Shown piece after piece: positions 1-7,776 of a DNA stretch of 19,541 nucleotides. The translations under genes and the position numbers were made by a program. The notes below the pieces were generated by a model. The model saw nothing but the letters and a program-made list of their open reading frames with translations. It was not told where the DNA came from and did no database searches. This DNA is from Thalassotalea_B sp049613795 (GTDB taxonomy: Bacteria > Pseudomonadota > Gammaproteobacteria > Enterobacterales > Alteromonadaceae). The stretch covers positions 1 to 19,541 of the forward strand of contig JBMZCX010000055.1 in NCBI GenBank assembly GCA_049613795.1, written 5' to 3'. Each line of letters starts with the position of its first letter. Position 1 is the stretch's first letter.

Positions 1-2
1 TT

Positions 3-146
3 CACGAAAAAAAATTACTGGTAACAACAAGCGAATGCCAACACTTTATTCAACAGGTAGACCATACCGCACAACAAACCAATAATATGATTCAACGGTT
101 GCAAGCATTAGAAGCCACATTAACCCCATCGCAGGAAAACACGTGA
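3..146 (+). CDS. ubiJ: UbiJ, ubiquinone biosynthesis accessory factor (3' end only)
   Basis: The reading frame is open from the left edge and stops with TGA at 144-146, giving the last 47 residues of a protein that begins outside the window. The tail is hydrophilic and rich in Gln and Leu (ending LQALEATLTPSQENT), like the coiled-coil end expected for UbiJ, an SCP2-domain lipid-binding protein that helps the Ubi complex handle ubiquinone intermediates. The main support is context: its stop overlaps the GTG start of ubiB as GTGA, and ubiE-ubiJ-ubiB is the standard gammaproteobacterial order. The SCP2 domain itself is not in view, so the name relies partly on position. Confidence 0.72.
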   Translation, partial: HEKKLLVTTSECQHFIQQVDHTAQQTNNMIQRLQALEATLTPSQENT

Positions 147-1708
147 GCACAGCAAGAGTTTATAACATTGTAAAAACCTTTTTAAACTACGGGTTAGATG
201 AGCTACTGCCGAAAAAAAGCCTACCTTGGTACGTTAAACTCGTTCGTCCTAGCCTATTTTGGCTACGTAATAAGCATAAAGATAAAGCGCTCGCACAGCG
301 TTTTCGTTTAGCGATTGAATCACTTGGCCCTGTTTTTATTAAATTTGGGCAAATGCTATCTACACGTAAAGACTTGTTACCTGAAGACTTTGCTAATGAA
401 TTAAGCTTATTGCAAGACCAAGTTTCAGCTTTTGACGGTGACCTAGCGCAGAAAATTATTATTGACGCTATTGGGCATGAAACCTTTAATACTGTATTTA
501 AAGACTTTGATGTAGCACCGCTAGCTTCAGCATCAATTGCTCAAGTACACACCGCAACACTTATTAAAGATAATCAAGAAACCAATATTGTCATTAAAGT
601 ATTGCGGCCTGGTATTGAAAAAATAATTAGCGCCGACTTAAAAGTAATGAGCCGCTTAGCAGGCATAATGGCAAGTTGGCTGCCTGACGGCAAACGTTTA
701 AGACCAAAGGAAGTGGTTGCTGAATATCGAAAAACCATTTTAGATGAATTAGACCTTAATCGTGAAGCAGCTAATGCTATTCAACTTAAACGTAACTTCA
801 GCCAAGGGAAAGAGCTCGATAACATTTTATATGTACCCGAAATTTACAGCGAGTTCAGCCATAAAAATGTATTAGTGATGGAGCGAATTTACGGCGTAGG
901 CGTAGGTGAAATAGCAACGCTTAACGCACTTGGCGTTGATATGAAATTGCTTGCCGAACGTGGTGTTGACGTATTTTTCACCCAAGTATTCCGTGACAGT
1001 TTTTTCCACGCAGACATGCACCCAGGCAATGTGTTTGTGAATGCAGACAACCCTACTGACCCAACTTGGATCGCCATAGATTGCGGTATAGTAGGCACAT
1101 TAAACCGTGACGACAAACGCTATTTAGCTGAGAATTTTGTCGCTTTCTTTAATCAAGATTACCGTAAAGTAGCACAACTACACGTAGATTCAGGTTGGGT
1201 ACCCGCCGCTACTAGCGTAGATGAATTTGAATTTGCTATTCGTACCGTGTGCGAGCCTATTTTTAATAAACCATTAGCTGAAATATCATTTGGCCAAGTG
1301 TTAGTCAGCTTATTTAACACTGCTCGCCGTTTTAATATGGAAGTACAACCACAACTTGTTTTACTACAAAAAACGTTACTTTATATTGAAGGGTTAGGTC
1401 GTCAGCTGTACCCTCAACTTGATTTATGGCAAACAGCCAAACCTTATTTAGAACGTTGGGTAAAAGATCAAATGGGCATCAATGCCGTATTCAAAAAAGT
1501 GAAAGACAACCTCCCTTTTTGGAATGAAAAATTACCTGAGATTCCAGACTTAGTATACGACTATCTGAAAAATCAGAAGCAGGCAGAACAACGGCAGCAA
1601 CAAATATTACAACAGTTACAAAGCCAGCAACAAAAGTGTCATAGACAATTGTTATTATCGATAGCATTAGCCACTATTGTCATTAGTAGCGCCATTATTT
1701 TTAGTTAA
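143..1708 (+). CDS. ubiB: UbiB, ABC1/ADCK-family atypical kinase/ATPase for ubiquinone biosynthesis
   Basis: 521 residues, closely matching E. coli UbiB (546) from the N-terminal FLNYGLDEL segment onward. Family hallmarks are visible: the KxGQ motif (K67-Q70), the Ala-rich loop PLASASIAQVH (126-136) that replaces the kinase Gly-rich loop, the VIKV lysine K152, HADMHPGN (289-296) and the DFG-equivalent DCG at D313. UbiB is a membrane-tethered ATPase needed for ubiquinone synthesis, probably helping extract or present lipid intermediates to the Ubi complex. The start is GTG at 143, with AGGA 6 bases upstream and a 4-base overlap with ubiJ, suggesting translational coupling. Only one hydrophobic helix (about 502-521) closes the protein, whereas E. 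coli UbiB has two. The gene is otherwise intact. Confidence 0.95.
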   Translation: MSTARVYNIVKTFLNYGLDELLPKKSLPWYVKLVRPSLFWLRNKHKDKALAQRFRLAIESLGPVFIKFGQMLSTRKDLLPEDFANELSLLQDQVSAFDGDLAQKIIIDAIGHETFNTVFKDFDVAPLASASIAQVHTATLIKDNQETNIVIKVLRPGIEKIISADLKVMSRLAGIMASWLPDGKRLRPKEVVAEYRKTILDELDLNREAANAIQLKRNFSQGKELDNILYVPEIYSEFSHKNVLVMERIYGVGVGEIATLNALGVDMKLLAERGVDVFFTQVFRDSFFHADMHPGNVFVNADNPTDPTWIAIDCGIVGTLNRDDKRYLAENFVAFFNQDYRKVAQLHVDSGWVPAATSVDEFEFAIRTVCEPIFNKPLAEISFGQVLVSLFNTARRFNMEVQPQLVLLQKTLLYIEGLGRQLYPQLDLWQTAKPYLERWVKDQMGINAVFKKVKDNLPFWNEKLPEIPDLVYDYLKNQKQAEQRQQQILQQLQSQQQKCHRQLLLSIALATIVISSAIIFS

Positions 1709-1728
1709 TTAGCGTTGAACACCCCGTT

Positions 1729-2502
1729 ATGCTCAGTTTTATCGTTATTATTGTCGTTAGTTTTATTGCCTCGTTATTAACCTTTTTTTCAGGATTTGGT
1801 TTAGGCACCCTATTAATGCCAATTGTTGCTATATTTTTTCCTATTGATATTGCAATTGCCATTACCGCCATTGTGCATTTAGCCAATAATGCCTTTAAAT
1901 TTATACTGGTTAAAAACAATATTAATTTCTCTGTTTTAATACGTTTTGGTTTACCCGCTTTAATAATGGCTTTTTTAGGTGCTTGGTTATTAACGCAATT
2001 TAGTGATGTTAAGCAGATTGTCGATTACGCTATTTTTGGCTTTGAACGCCAAACCACTAGTGTAAACTTACTGATTGGTGGCTTAATACTCTTACTATTA
2101 ATAATAGAACTAACGCCTACACTAGCTCAGCTGAAATTCAACAAAAAATACTTACCCTTTGGCGGTGTAATTAGTGGCTTTTTCGGTGGCCTTTCGGGTC
2201 ATCAAGGCGCGTTTCGCAGTATGTTTTTACTTAAAATAGGTCTCTCGAAACACGCTTACATTGCCACTGGTGTGATGATCGCCATATTGGTCGATTTTGC
2301 CCGATTATCTGTTTATGGTCTGCACTTTAGTGCGATGAGTGAAATTAATTGGTGGCTAGTTAGCTGTGCAACACTATCGGCTTTTTTAGGGGCTTTTATT
2401 GGTAAAAAGCTTTTGAAAAGAGTCACTATTAATTTAATCCAACAGCTTGTCTCGGCGCTTCTTTTTAGTATCGCTATCGCGTTAATGTTAGGGTTTATTT
2501 AG
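1729..2502 (+). CDS. TauE/SafE-family membrane permease (sulfite/organosulfonate exporter type)
   Basis: 257 residues, almost entirely hydrophobic, with about eight predicted membrane helices in two halves. Each half carries a glycine-rich family signature: FFSGFGLGTLL near 19-29, and GFFGGLSGHQGAFRSM near 150-165. These fit TauE/SafE (formerly DUF81) proteins, inner-membrane carriers whose few characterised members export sulfite, sulfoacetate or related anions. The substrate here cannot be read from sequence. The ATG at 1729 lies 20 bases after the ubiB stop, on the same strand and with no terminator between, so read-through from ubiB is likely. No good Shine-Dalgarno is visible. No sulfur-metabolism gene lies nearby to support a specific substrate. 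Confidence 0.85.
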   Translation: MLSFIVIIVVSFIASLLTFFSGFGLGTLLMPIVAIFFPIDIAIAITAIVHLANNAFKFILVKNNINFSVLIRFGLPALIMAFLGAWLLTQFSDVKQIVDYAIFGFERQTTSVNLLIGGLILLLLIIELTPTLAQLKFNKKYLPFGGVISGFFGGLSGHQGAFRSMFLLKIGLSKHAYIATGVMIAILVDFARLSVYGLHFSAMSEINWWLVSCATLSAFLGAFIGKKLLKRVTINLIQQLVSALLFSIAIALMLGFI

Positions 2503-2563
2503 TTTGTAATTTAATGTACAAATTTGATATATTTAATTTCCTTTTTAAACAACTGTTTCATAG

Positions 2564-2980
2564 ATGAACCACAGCATGAAAGAACACGGACATTTCACCC
2601 TTTTTCTGCAAGACAATATTATTGTTTCACGCTTTTTTGGTGCATGGAATATTGAGCAAACTCAGCATTATGTTGACCACGTAATTGATATTGCCACAAC
2701 AATAAACCACTCACCTTGGGCAAGAATTGTAGATATTTCGGCATGGGAAGGCGGTGCCATAGAAACGACTAAACCACTGACGTTGTTGCAACAATGGGCT
2801 GAAAAAAACAACTGCAAGCACGTTGTCTTTATTAACCCACCAACACTACCTCAGTTTATGCTCGATAAATACGGTCAGCATTATGGGAACTACAAAACAT
2901 TTACGAGTATTGATGAGGCAACGGTTTGGGTAAAAAGCACGTTAAACAATGCTATAAAACAGAAAGCATCCTCCGATTAA
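2564..2980 (+). CDS. Small STAS/SpoIIAA-like cytoplasmic protein, function unknown
   Basis: 138 residues with no signal peptide or membrane helix. The pattern is a short beta hairpin (TLFLQDNIIVSRFFGAW), an amphipathic helix, a strand ending in VDIS, a second helix, the strand HVVFINPP and a final helix. This alternation, with the strand-Asp-Ile-Ser turn, resembles STAS or SpoIIAA-like folds, but I assign that only by shape. Two in-frame ATGs, 2564 and 2576, are possible starts and neither has a clear ribosome-binding site. The gene follows the permease by 61 bases and converges on thiF with 8 bases between stops. No partner anti-sigma kinase or sulfate transporter, the usual companions of STAS domains, is present. 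Confidence 0.6.
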   Translation: MNHSMKEHGHFTLFLQDNIIVSRFFGAWNIEQTQHYVDHVIDIATTINHSPWARIVDISAWEGGAIETTKPLTLLQQWAEKNNCKHVVFINPPTLPQFMLDKYGQHYGNYKTFTSIDEATVWVKSTLNNAIKQKASSD

Positions 2981-2988
2981 TATCACCT

Positions 2989-3735
2989 TTAATTAGTACA
3001 ACATTTACATTTAGGATCAGCCGTTAAGGTAAACGAATTAAATGTCATTTTCCACGCATCAAATATAAGTAGTTGGTTAAGCTGTTTGTGTTGCCCTAAT
3101 ATTAACCTAAACACTTCTGTTGCTTGCAAACTCCCCATAACACCTAACAACGGGCTTAATACCCCTAAGCTACTACAATTTCTAATAGCACTTGGCTTTT
3201 CTGGTACTAAACATTGATAGCAAGGCGAGCGCTGTTGACTAAAATCAAAGCTAATAAGTTGTCCTGTACCTTGTATGGCTGCGGCACTCACTAATTTAGT
3301 GTGTGCTACTACACACGCTTGATTAATAAAATAACGTGTGTCTATATTGTCGGTACAATCGAGCACAACATCAACGTTAGTTAACTGTTCGGGCAGCGCT
3401 ATATCAAATACAGATTGTTCAAACGTGGTGATTTTCAACTGAGGGTTAATTAACGTAAGCTTATTTTTTGCGGCAACGACTTTAGCGCTGCGAATATCGG
3501 CATCGGTATATAGAATTTGTCGCTGTAGGTTACTACGTTCAACGTTATCATTATCAATAAGTGTGAGTTTTCCAATGCCTGCACTTGCTAGGTATTGGGC
3601 GGCAGCACAGCCTAAACCGCCCATACCAACAATTAATACATGCGCGTTCTTAATTGTTACTTGACCAGCCTCACCTATTTCATCAAGCATAATATGACGA
3701 CTAAAGCGTAAGTATTCTTTATCGGTTAACGACAT
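2989..3735 (-). CDS. thiF: ThiF, adenylyltransferase for the sulfur carrier ThiS
   Basis: 248 residues of the HesA/MoeB/ThiF E1-like family. Visible are the nucleotide-binding GMGGLG (37-42), the acidic end of strand 2 (LTLID, D61), the ATP-site SNLQRQILY (68-76) and DCTDN (126-130). A zinc site can form from C172/C175 and C243/C246. C187, in the context IRNCSSLGV, aligns by eye with the E. coli ThiF cysteine that forms an acyl-disulfide with ThiS. ThiF adenylates the ThiS C-terminal glycine before sulfur loading. MoeB is the main alternative, but the operon makes ThiF much more likely. It is the last gene of the thi operon, 19 bases after the lipoprotein, and is separated from its partner thiS by three genes. 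Confidence 0.9.
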   Translation of the reverse strand: MSLTDKEYLRFSRHIMLDEIGEAGQVTIKNAHVLIVGMGGLGCAAAQYLASAGIGKLTLIDNDNVERSNLQRQILYTDADIRSAKVVAAKNKLTLINPQLKITTFEQSVFDIALPEQLTNVDVVLDCTDNIDTRYFINQACVVAHTKLVSAAAIQGTGQLISFDFSQQRSPCYQCLVPEKPSAIRNCSSLGVLSPLLGVMGSLQATEVFRLILGQHKQLNQLLIFDAWKMTFNSFTLTADPKCKCCTN

Positions 3736-3754
3736 TTATACGATCTCGCGTACA

Positions 3755-4006
3755 TTAACTCTTACTTTTTTTCTTATCGTTACCGCCAAAGAATATGTCG
3801 TATAAAAGCGTTTCGATTCTAAATGCTTCTTTACGATTGCTTCTAGCACTACTTCTTTCTTGTTGCGCAGCGTTAGGCTGTCCTATCGACTCATAATACT
3901 CACCCGCTTTTGCATTCTGATTTGCTTCTTTCTGTAATTGTTTAGATGACGCGCAACCGCCTAATAGTAGAATAAATAGTAAAGTAATAACGTAATATTT
4001 TTGCAT
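3755..4006 (-). CDS. Small lipoprotein of unknown function inside the thiamine operon
   Basis: 83 residues with a classic lipoprotein signal: Lys3, a hydrophobic stretch 5-15, then lipobox LGGC with the lipidated cysteine at C18. Residues +2/+3 are Ala and Ser, which in gammaproteobacteria favours export to the outer membrane. The mature part (about 65 residues) is charged and helical, rich in Gln, Glu, Ala and Asn, and ends in a Lys/Ser tail (NDKKKSKS). I recognise no domain. The ATG has AAGAGAG about 7 bases upstream, so translation is credible. It sits between thiDE (52-base gap) and thiF (19-base gap) on the same strand, so it should be co-transcribed and under TPP control. A direct role in thiamine synthesis is not implied by anything in the protein. 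Confidence 0.75.
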   Translation of the reverse strand: MQKYYVITLLFILLLGGCASSKQLQKEANQNAKAGEYYESIGQPNAAQQERSSARSNRKEAFRIETLLYDIFFGGNDKKKSKS

Positions 4007-4058
4007 TCCATGCTCTCTTTATTAAAGTGAAGTGCTTAACAAATACCATTGCTAAGCG

Positions 4059-5621
4059 TTATACGTATTTTAACAGTAACTGCTCAAAGTTAGCTACCGC
4101 TTGTTCTGGGTTTTCTGCTTCAGTAATGGCAGTAACAACCGCAATACTATCAACATCAGTTGCCAGTACGCTTGGCGCTTTATCTATAGTTATACCGCCA
4201 ATGGCGATTATAGGAATAGCAGTGTTGGCGGGTTGATTATATTCTCGGTTCAATTCAACCAATCGCTTTAATGTAGCCAAGCCTTGAATTTGGCCTGTCA
4301 TATTTTTGGTTTTTGTTGGAAAAATAGCGCCAACAGCCAGGTAAGACGGTTGATATGTTAAGGCTTGTAAAAATTCGTAATAACCATGCGTGCTAATACC
4401 TAAACGTAAGTCTGCAGCCTTTATTTTTGCTAAATTGGCATCAACAAGATCTTCTTGCCCTAAATGCACACCATAGGCATTATGCTTAACGGCCAGTTGC
4501 CAGTAGTCATTAATAAACAAACGTGCTTGATACTGACGACCTAACTCAATCGCACTGATAATTGCTTGCTCTAGTGCCTCACCTGTTAGTGCTTTCTCTC
4601 GATATTGAATGGTTTTAATGCCTGCAGATAATAAACGTTTAAGCCAAGCAACCGAGTCAACCACCGGATAAAGCCCTAACGCTTGGGTGTCGGTTTTGGC
4701 AAAATCATTAACAAAGCTGTTTTCTGTTATGGCATCGTCATTTGCTTGCCATTCGAGTGTATGTGCAAGCGGTGAATCATCAATCAACACATCAGGAAAG
4801 TATGCAGGATCACTCGGCCACTGCCCTTGCCATACCGCCCCATAATTACTTTGCTGCAACGCTGAGGCATGCAGCCCTTGGTTAATATAAGCCTTTGCAA
4901 TAGTTGCCGCATCTCGCAGTAAATAGCCTTGCGCTAAGCAGGCACTAATCGCTGAAGCATAACTACAGCCCGTGCCATGGGTATGTTGAGTGTCAATTCG
5001 TTTGCTTGATAACCAAAAATGATGTTCGCCGTCAGTGCAATAGTCAACACAATAGCCAGCAGCTATGTCTATATGGCCTCCTTTAATAGCAACACTACCA
5101 ACGCCTAAATCAAGTAGTACTTGTGCCGCATGCCTTAAACATCCCCATGAAAACGCATATACACCCGATAATTTTTGTAGCTCGTTGTTGTTTGGCGTTA
5201 ATACATCAACTAACGGTAATAGCTTAGTTTTTATTGCCGTTAAAATATCTTCTTCGGTTAAGTGGTCGCCACTTGATGCAATAGCTACTGGGTCGTATAC
5301 CACAATCGGTGGTTGTTTCCAGCATGCTTTATATTCAGTTAATGCTATGCCAATTTGCTCAACTTGCCTAACATTGGTTAACAAGCCTATTTTTATTACC
5401 TGTGCGGGTAACTCTTGCGTTAAAGCGCTTAATTGACTTGCGAGTACTTCGGTACTAACCGAGTTAATTTCCTGCACACCTAATGAGTTTTGAGCCGTTA
5501 CCGCAGTAATGGCTGTGCACGCCTGCACCCCTAAATTATGTAACGTTTTTATATCGGCTTGAATTCCTGCGCCACCCGTGCAATCTGAGCCTGCAATTGA
5601 CCAAACAACTGAATCGTTCAT
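4059..5621 (-). CDS. thiDE: ThiDE fusion: HMP/HMP-P kinase joined to thiamine-phosphate synthase
   Basis: 520 residues from the ATG at 5621. A TTG at 5645 would add 8 residues, but the ATG has AAAAGGA well placed and lies 2 bases after the thiG stop. Residues 1-265 are ThiD: IAGSDCTGGAGIQAD near 9-23, VYDPV near 108-112 and the ribokinase-type HGTGCSYASAI (215-225). About 45 residues of linker follow. Residues 315-520 are ThiE, close to the E. coli protein: LYPVVDS (317-323), IQYREK (338-343), FINDYW (369-374), GVHLGQEDL (384-392), FPTKTK (434-439) and IAIGGI (472-477). The protein phosphorylates HMP-P to HMP-PP and condenses it with thiazole phosphate to give thiamine phosphate, so successive steps are physically coupled. 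Both halves look complete. Confidence 0.95.
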   Translation of the reverse strand: MNDSVVWSIAGSDCTGGAGIQADIKTLHNLGVQACTAITAVTAQNSLGVQEINSVSTEVLASQLSALTQELPAQVIKIGLLTNVRQVEQIGIALTEYKACWKQPPIVVYDPVAIASSGDHLTEEDILTAIKTKLLPLVDVLTPNNNELQKLSGVYAFSWGCLRHAAQVLLDLGVGSVAIKGGHIDIAAGYCVDYCTDGEHHFWLSSKRIDTQHTHGTGCSYASAISACLAQGYLLRDAATIAKAYINQGLHASALQQSNYGAVWQGQWPSDPAYFPDVLIDDSPLAHTLEWQANDDAITENSFVNDFAKTDTQALGLYPVVDSVAWLKRLLSAGIKTIQYREKALTGEALEQAIISAIELGRQYQARLFINDYWQLAVKHNAYGVHLGQEDLVDANLAKIKAADLRLGISTHGYYEFLQALTYQPSYLAVGAIFPTKTKNMTGQIQGLATLKRLVELNREYNQPANTAIPIIAIGGITIDKAPSVLATDVDSIAVVTAITEAENPEQAVANFEQLLLKYV

Positions 5622-5623
5622 TA

Positions 5624-6430
5624 TTATCCTTTTTCGTGATGCCAAAATGGCATCCCCATTATTGGTGTACTCGGTGACGCTGTTTGTCGTTCGGGCATTC
5701 TTCCTGCCAAATAACCTTGTCGGCCTGCCTTACAGGCATGTGAAAATGCACTCGCCATTACAATAGGGTCGGTCGCTTGCGCAATAGCTGAGTTTAATAG
5801 AATGGCATCATAGCCTAACTCAAATGCTTGTACAGCATGAGACGGTAGCCCCAAGCCTGCATCAATAATTAAGGTGATGTTAGGTAGCCGATGACGAATA
5901 GCCGATAAAGCACTTGGGTTAGCCAAACCTTGCCCCGTACCTATGGGCGAACCCCATGGCATAATAACTTCGCAACCACTGTCAACAAGGCGTTGGCATA
6001 ACACTAAGTCATCAGTACAGTAAGGTAGCACTTTAAAGCCGTCTTTCAGTAAAATATCAGCCGCTGCTACTAGGTTCATAGGGTCAGGCTGTAAATTATA
6101 TTCATCGGCAATAAGTTCAAGCTTAATCCAATCTGTTTGAAATATTTCACGTGACATTTTCGCTAAATTAACCACTTCTTTAATGCTATGGCAGCCTGCT
6201 GTGTTAGGCAATAATGTTACGCCAAGCGATTTAAGCTCTTGCCAAAAAACATTACCACCGTTAGCTTCAGGGCTTTGTCTACGCAATGAAACCGTAACAA
6301 TTTCACTACCGCTGGCGCTAATAGCAGCTTTCATTATTTCAATAGACGGATACAAAGCACTGCCAATAAGTAAACGGCTTGAAAACGATTGTCCGTATAT
6401 GCTTAATTTTTCATTCTGATCGGTCATCAT
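5624..6430 (-). CDS. thiG: ThiG, thiazole synthase
   Basis: 268 residues from the ATG at 6430; the ATG at 6427 is equally possible. The longer TTG-initiated frame from 6454 overlaps thiS and is unlikely. The protein is a TIM barrel that builds thiazole phosphate from 1-deoxyxylulose 5-phosphate, dehydroglycine and the ThiS thiocarboxylate. K103 in WIKLELI corresponds to the Schiff-base lysine. LLPNTAG near 73-79, VLPYC near 134-138, the phosphate loop MPWGSPIGTG near 157-166 and IDAGLGLPSHA are typical. The C-terminal extension ending in STPIMGMPFWHHEKG matches the version I associate with ThiO-containing proteobacteria. The start is 1 base after the thiS stop, with GGCGGA upstream inside the thiS 3' end, so translation is probably coupled. 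Confidence 0.95.
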   Translation of the reverse strand: MMTDQNEKLSIYGQSFSSRLLIGSALYPSIEIMKAAISASGSEIVTVSLRRQSPEANGGNVFWQELKSLGVTLLPNTAGCHSIKEVVNLAKMSREIFQTDWIKLELIADEYNLQPDPMNLVAAADILLKDGFKVLPYCTDDLVLCQRLVDSGCEVIMPWGSPIGTGQGLANPSALSAIRHRLPNITLIIDAGLGLPSHAVQAFELGYDAILLNSAIAQATDPIVMASAFSHACKAGRQGYLAGRMPERQTASPSTPIMGMPFWHHEKG

Positions 6431-6431
6431 T

Positions 6432-6626
6432 TTATCCGCCAAAGATGGGAGCAACTACATCAACCAAGTCGCCTAATTTAACTTGAGTGAGTGAGTAGTT
6501 AGATTTAGCCACAAATTCGCCATTAATAGCCACAGCAAAAGGTTCTGTTGCGCCATATTGTCGTAAAATTTCAGCTAAATTATTGCTTTTAGCGGTAACT
6601 GCTTCACCGTTAATATTAACTTGCAT
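6432..6626 (-). CDS. thiS: ThiS, sulfur-carrier protein
   Basis: 64 residues, a normal length for this ubiquitin-like carrier. It begins MQVNINGE and ends VAPIFGG, with the essential C-terminal Gly-Gly at 63-64. ThiF adenylates that terminus, sulfur is added to form a thiocarboxylate, and ThiG takes the sulfur for the thiazole ring. The ATG at 6626 has TAGGA upstream, overlapping the TAG stop of thiO, and the gap to thiO is 8 bases. The stop is 1 base from the thiG start. Nothing is missing or unusual. Confidence 0.95.
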   Translation of the reverse strand: MQVNINGEAVTAKSNNLAEILRQYGATEPFAVAINGEFVAKSNYSLTQVKLGDLVDVVAPIFGG

Positions 6627-6634
6627 GTGTATTC

Positions 6635-7768
6635 CTAATGTTCAATTCGCGTAATTAATGCGTTATCAAGTGCATTATTGGCCGCACCAAATACTTGCCA
6701 TTGGTCGGCTTTACTTTCATTTAATGACCCTATTAACAATAAAAGTTGCTGAAGTATGTATGGCGCAAGTAAGTACCCATGACGATATAAGCCATTGACC
6801 TGTAAAATATTATTATGAAGCGTAATTTCAGGTTCGTTATCAAGCAAGGTTGGCCTTAGCCCTGTTTGCATGCTAATAATTTCAGCTTCGGCAAAACCAG
6901 AATGCACACTGTAAGCTGCCGATAGTAACTCAAGTGCTGAGCGTACACTCATTTTAGCTTCGCTGTTCGACTCAATTTCAGTAGCGCCAATCACATATTG
7001 GTTATTCCCTTTTGGTACAATATAAAGAGGATAACGCGGATGCATAATGCGTACGGGTCGTGATAACGTTACTTGCGGTGCCCGTACTCGAACCACTTCA
7101 CCTCGAACACCACGTAATGTTGCCTTAGGGTTAAGTAACCGATGTTCAGCGCCCATGCCGCGACAGTCAATTATCCAGTCATATTTACCTTGCTGACCAC
7201 TTTTATGTACTAATGTATTACCATTAATTTTCACAGGACAATGCTCAAATAATTGAATATTACTGTGAATAATTTGCGCTGCGGTTTGCTGGTATAACTG
7301 CTGGTTGTCGATGTGCCCTTCTAAAGGAAGATGTAACCCCTGCTGAAAAGTATTCGCTAAATCAGGCTCTAATTCAGCCAAATGTTTCGCATTAATTTCA
7401 ACAATACTAGCGGCTGTGTGTTGCTTAAGTCGTTGTTTAAAATGCTGCAATGTTGACAGATCTTGAGGATGAGAAAGAATAATACTGCCTTGCTGCCACC
7501 ACACATTCGTTATACTCAAGGTAGAGAGTAGTTGTGGCCATAATGATAATGACGCTTGCCCCATTGTCATTATATGTGTGCTGGCACTAACAGACTCAGC
7601 AACAGGTGCTACCATTGCCGCAGCAATACGCCCAGTACTGTTTTCGTGCAGTAAATCGTCTTTATCAAACAAACTAACTTCACTAACAAGGTTGGTAGGC
7701 TGTTTAGCAAGCAGTAAGGCGAGCAACCGCCCTACTAAACCCGCGCCAACAATAGCAATAGTAGACAT
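6635..7768 (-). CDS. thiO: ThiO, FAD-dependent glycine oxidase
   Basis: 377 residues of the D-amino-acid-oxidase/GlyOX family. The N-terminus holds the FAD dinucleotide fold IVGAGLVGRLLALLLA (from residue 5), followed by an acidic strand end (SLFDKDD). Near the C-terminus, TGLRPTLLDNEPEI and NGLYRHGYLLAP are characteristic FAD/substrate-site segments. ThiO oxidises glycine with O2 to the imine (dehydroglycine) that ThiG uses, replacing the radical-SAM tyrosine lyase ThiH of E. coli. Its presence therefore implies aerobic thiazole synthesis. The start ATG has AAGG in the overlapping thiC tail, and the gap to thiC is 8 bases. The sequence alone does not exclude activity on other amines. Confidence 0.92.
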   Translation of the reverse strand: MSTIAIVGAGLVGRLLALLLAKQPTNLVSEVSLFDKDDLLHENSTGRIAAAMVAPVAESVSASTHIMTMGQASLSLWPQLLSTLSITNVWWQQGSIILSHPQDLSTLQHFKQRLKQHTAASIVEINAKHLAELEPDLANTFQQGLHLPLEGHIDNQQLYQQTAAQIIHSNIQLFEHCPVKINGNTLVHKSGQQGKYDWIIDCRGMGAEHRLLNPKATLRGVRGEVVRVRAPQVTLSRPVRIMHPRYPLYIVPKGNNQYVIGATEIESNSEAKMSVRSALELLSAAYSVHSGFAEAEIISMQTGLRPTLLDNEPEITLHNNILQVNGLYRHGYLLAPYILQQLLLLIGSLNESKADQWQVFGAANNALDNALITRIEH

Positions 7769-7776
7769 ATTACGCC

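Noticed and set aside
2503..2563. Terminator between the permease and the STAS-like gene
   Set aside because: Only a 5-bp TTGTA/TACAA stem in AT-rich DNA is present, with no T-run.
4027..4236. Plus-strand open frame of 69 codons opposite the thiDE 3' end, hydrophobic in parts
   Set aside because: It lies almost wholly antisense to the conserved ThiE C-terminus, and the hydrophobicity mirrors that sequence.
5622..5645. Longer TTG start for ThiDE, adding 8 residues
   Set aside because: It overlaps the end of thiG, lacks a better ribosome binding site, and the ATG at 5621 has AAAAGGA at good spacing and the conserved ThiD start.
6431..6454. Longer TTG start for ThiG, adding 8 residues inside thiS
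   Set aside because: The added residues simply read the thiS tail in another frame, and two ATGs directly after the thiS stop are well placed.
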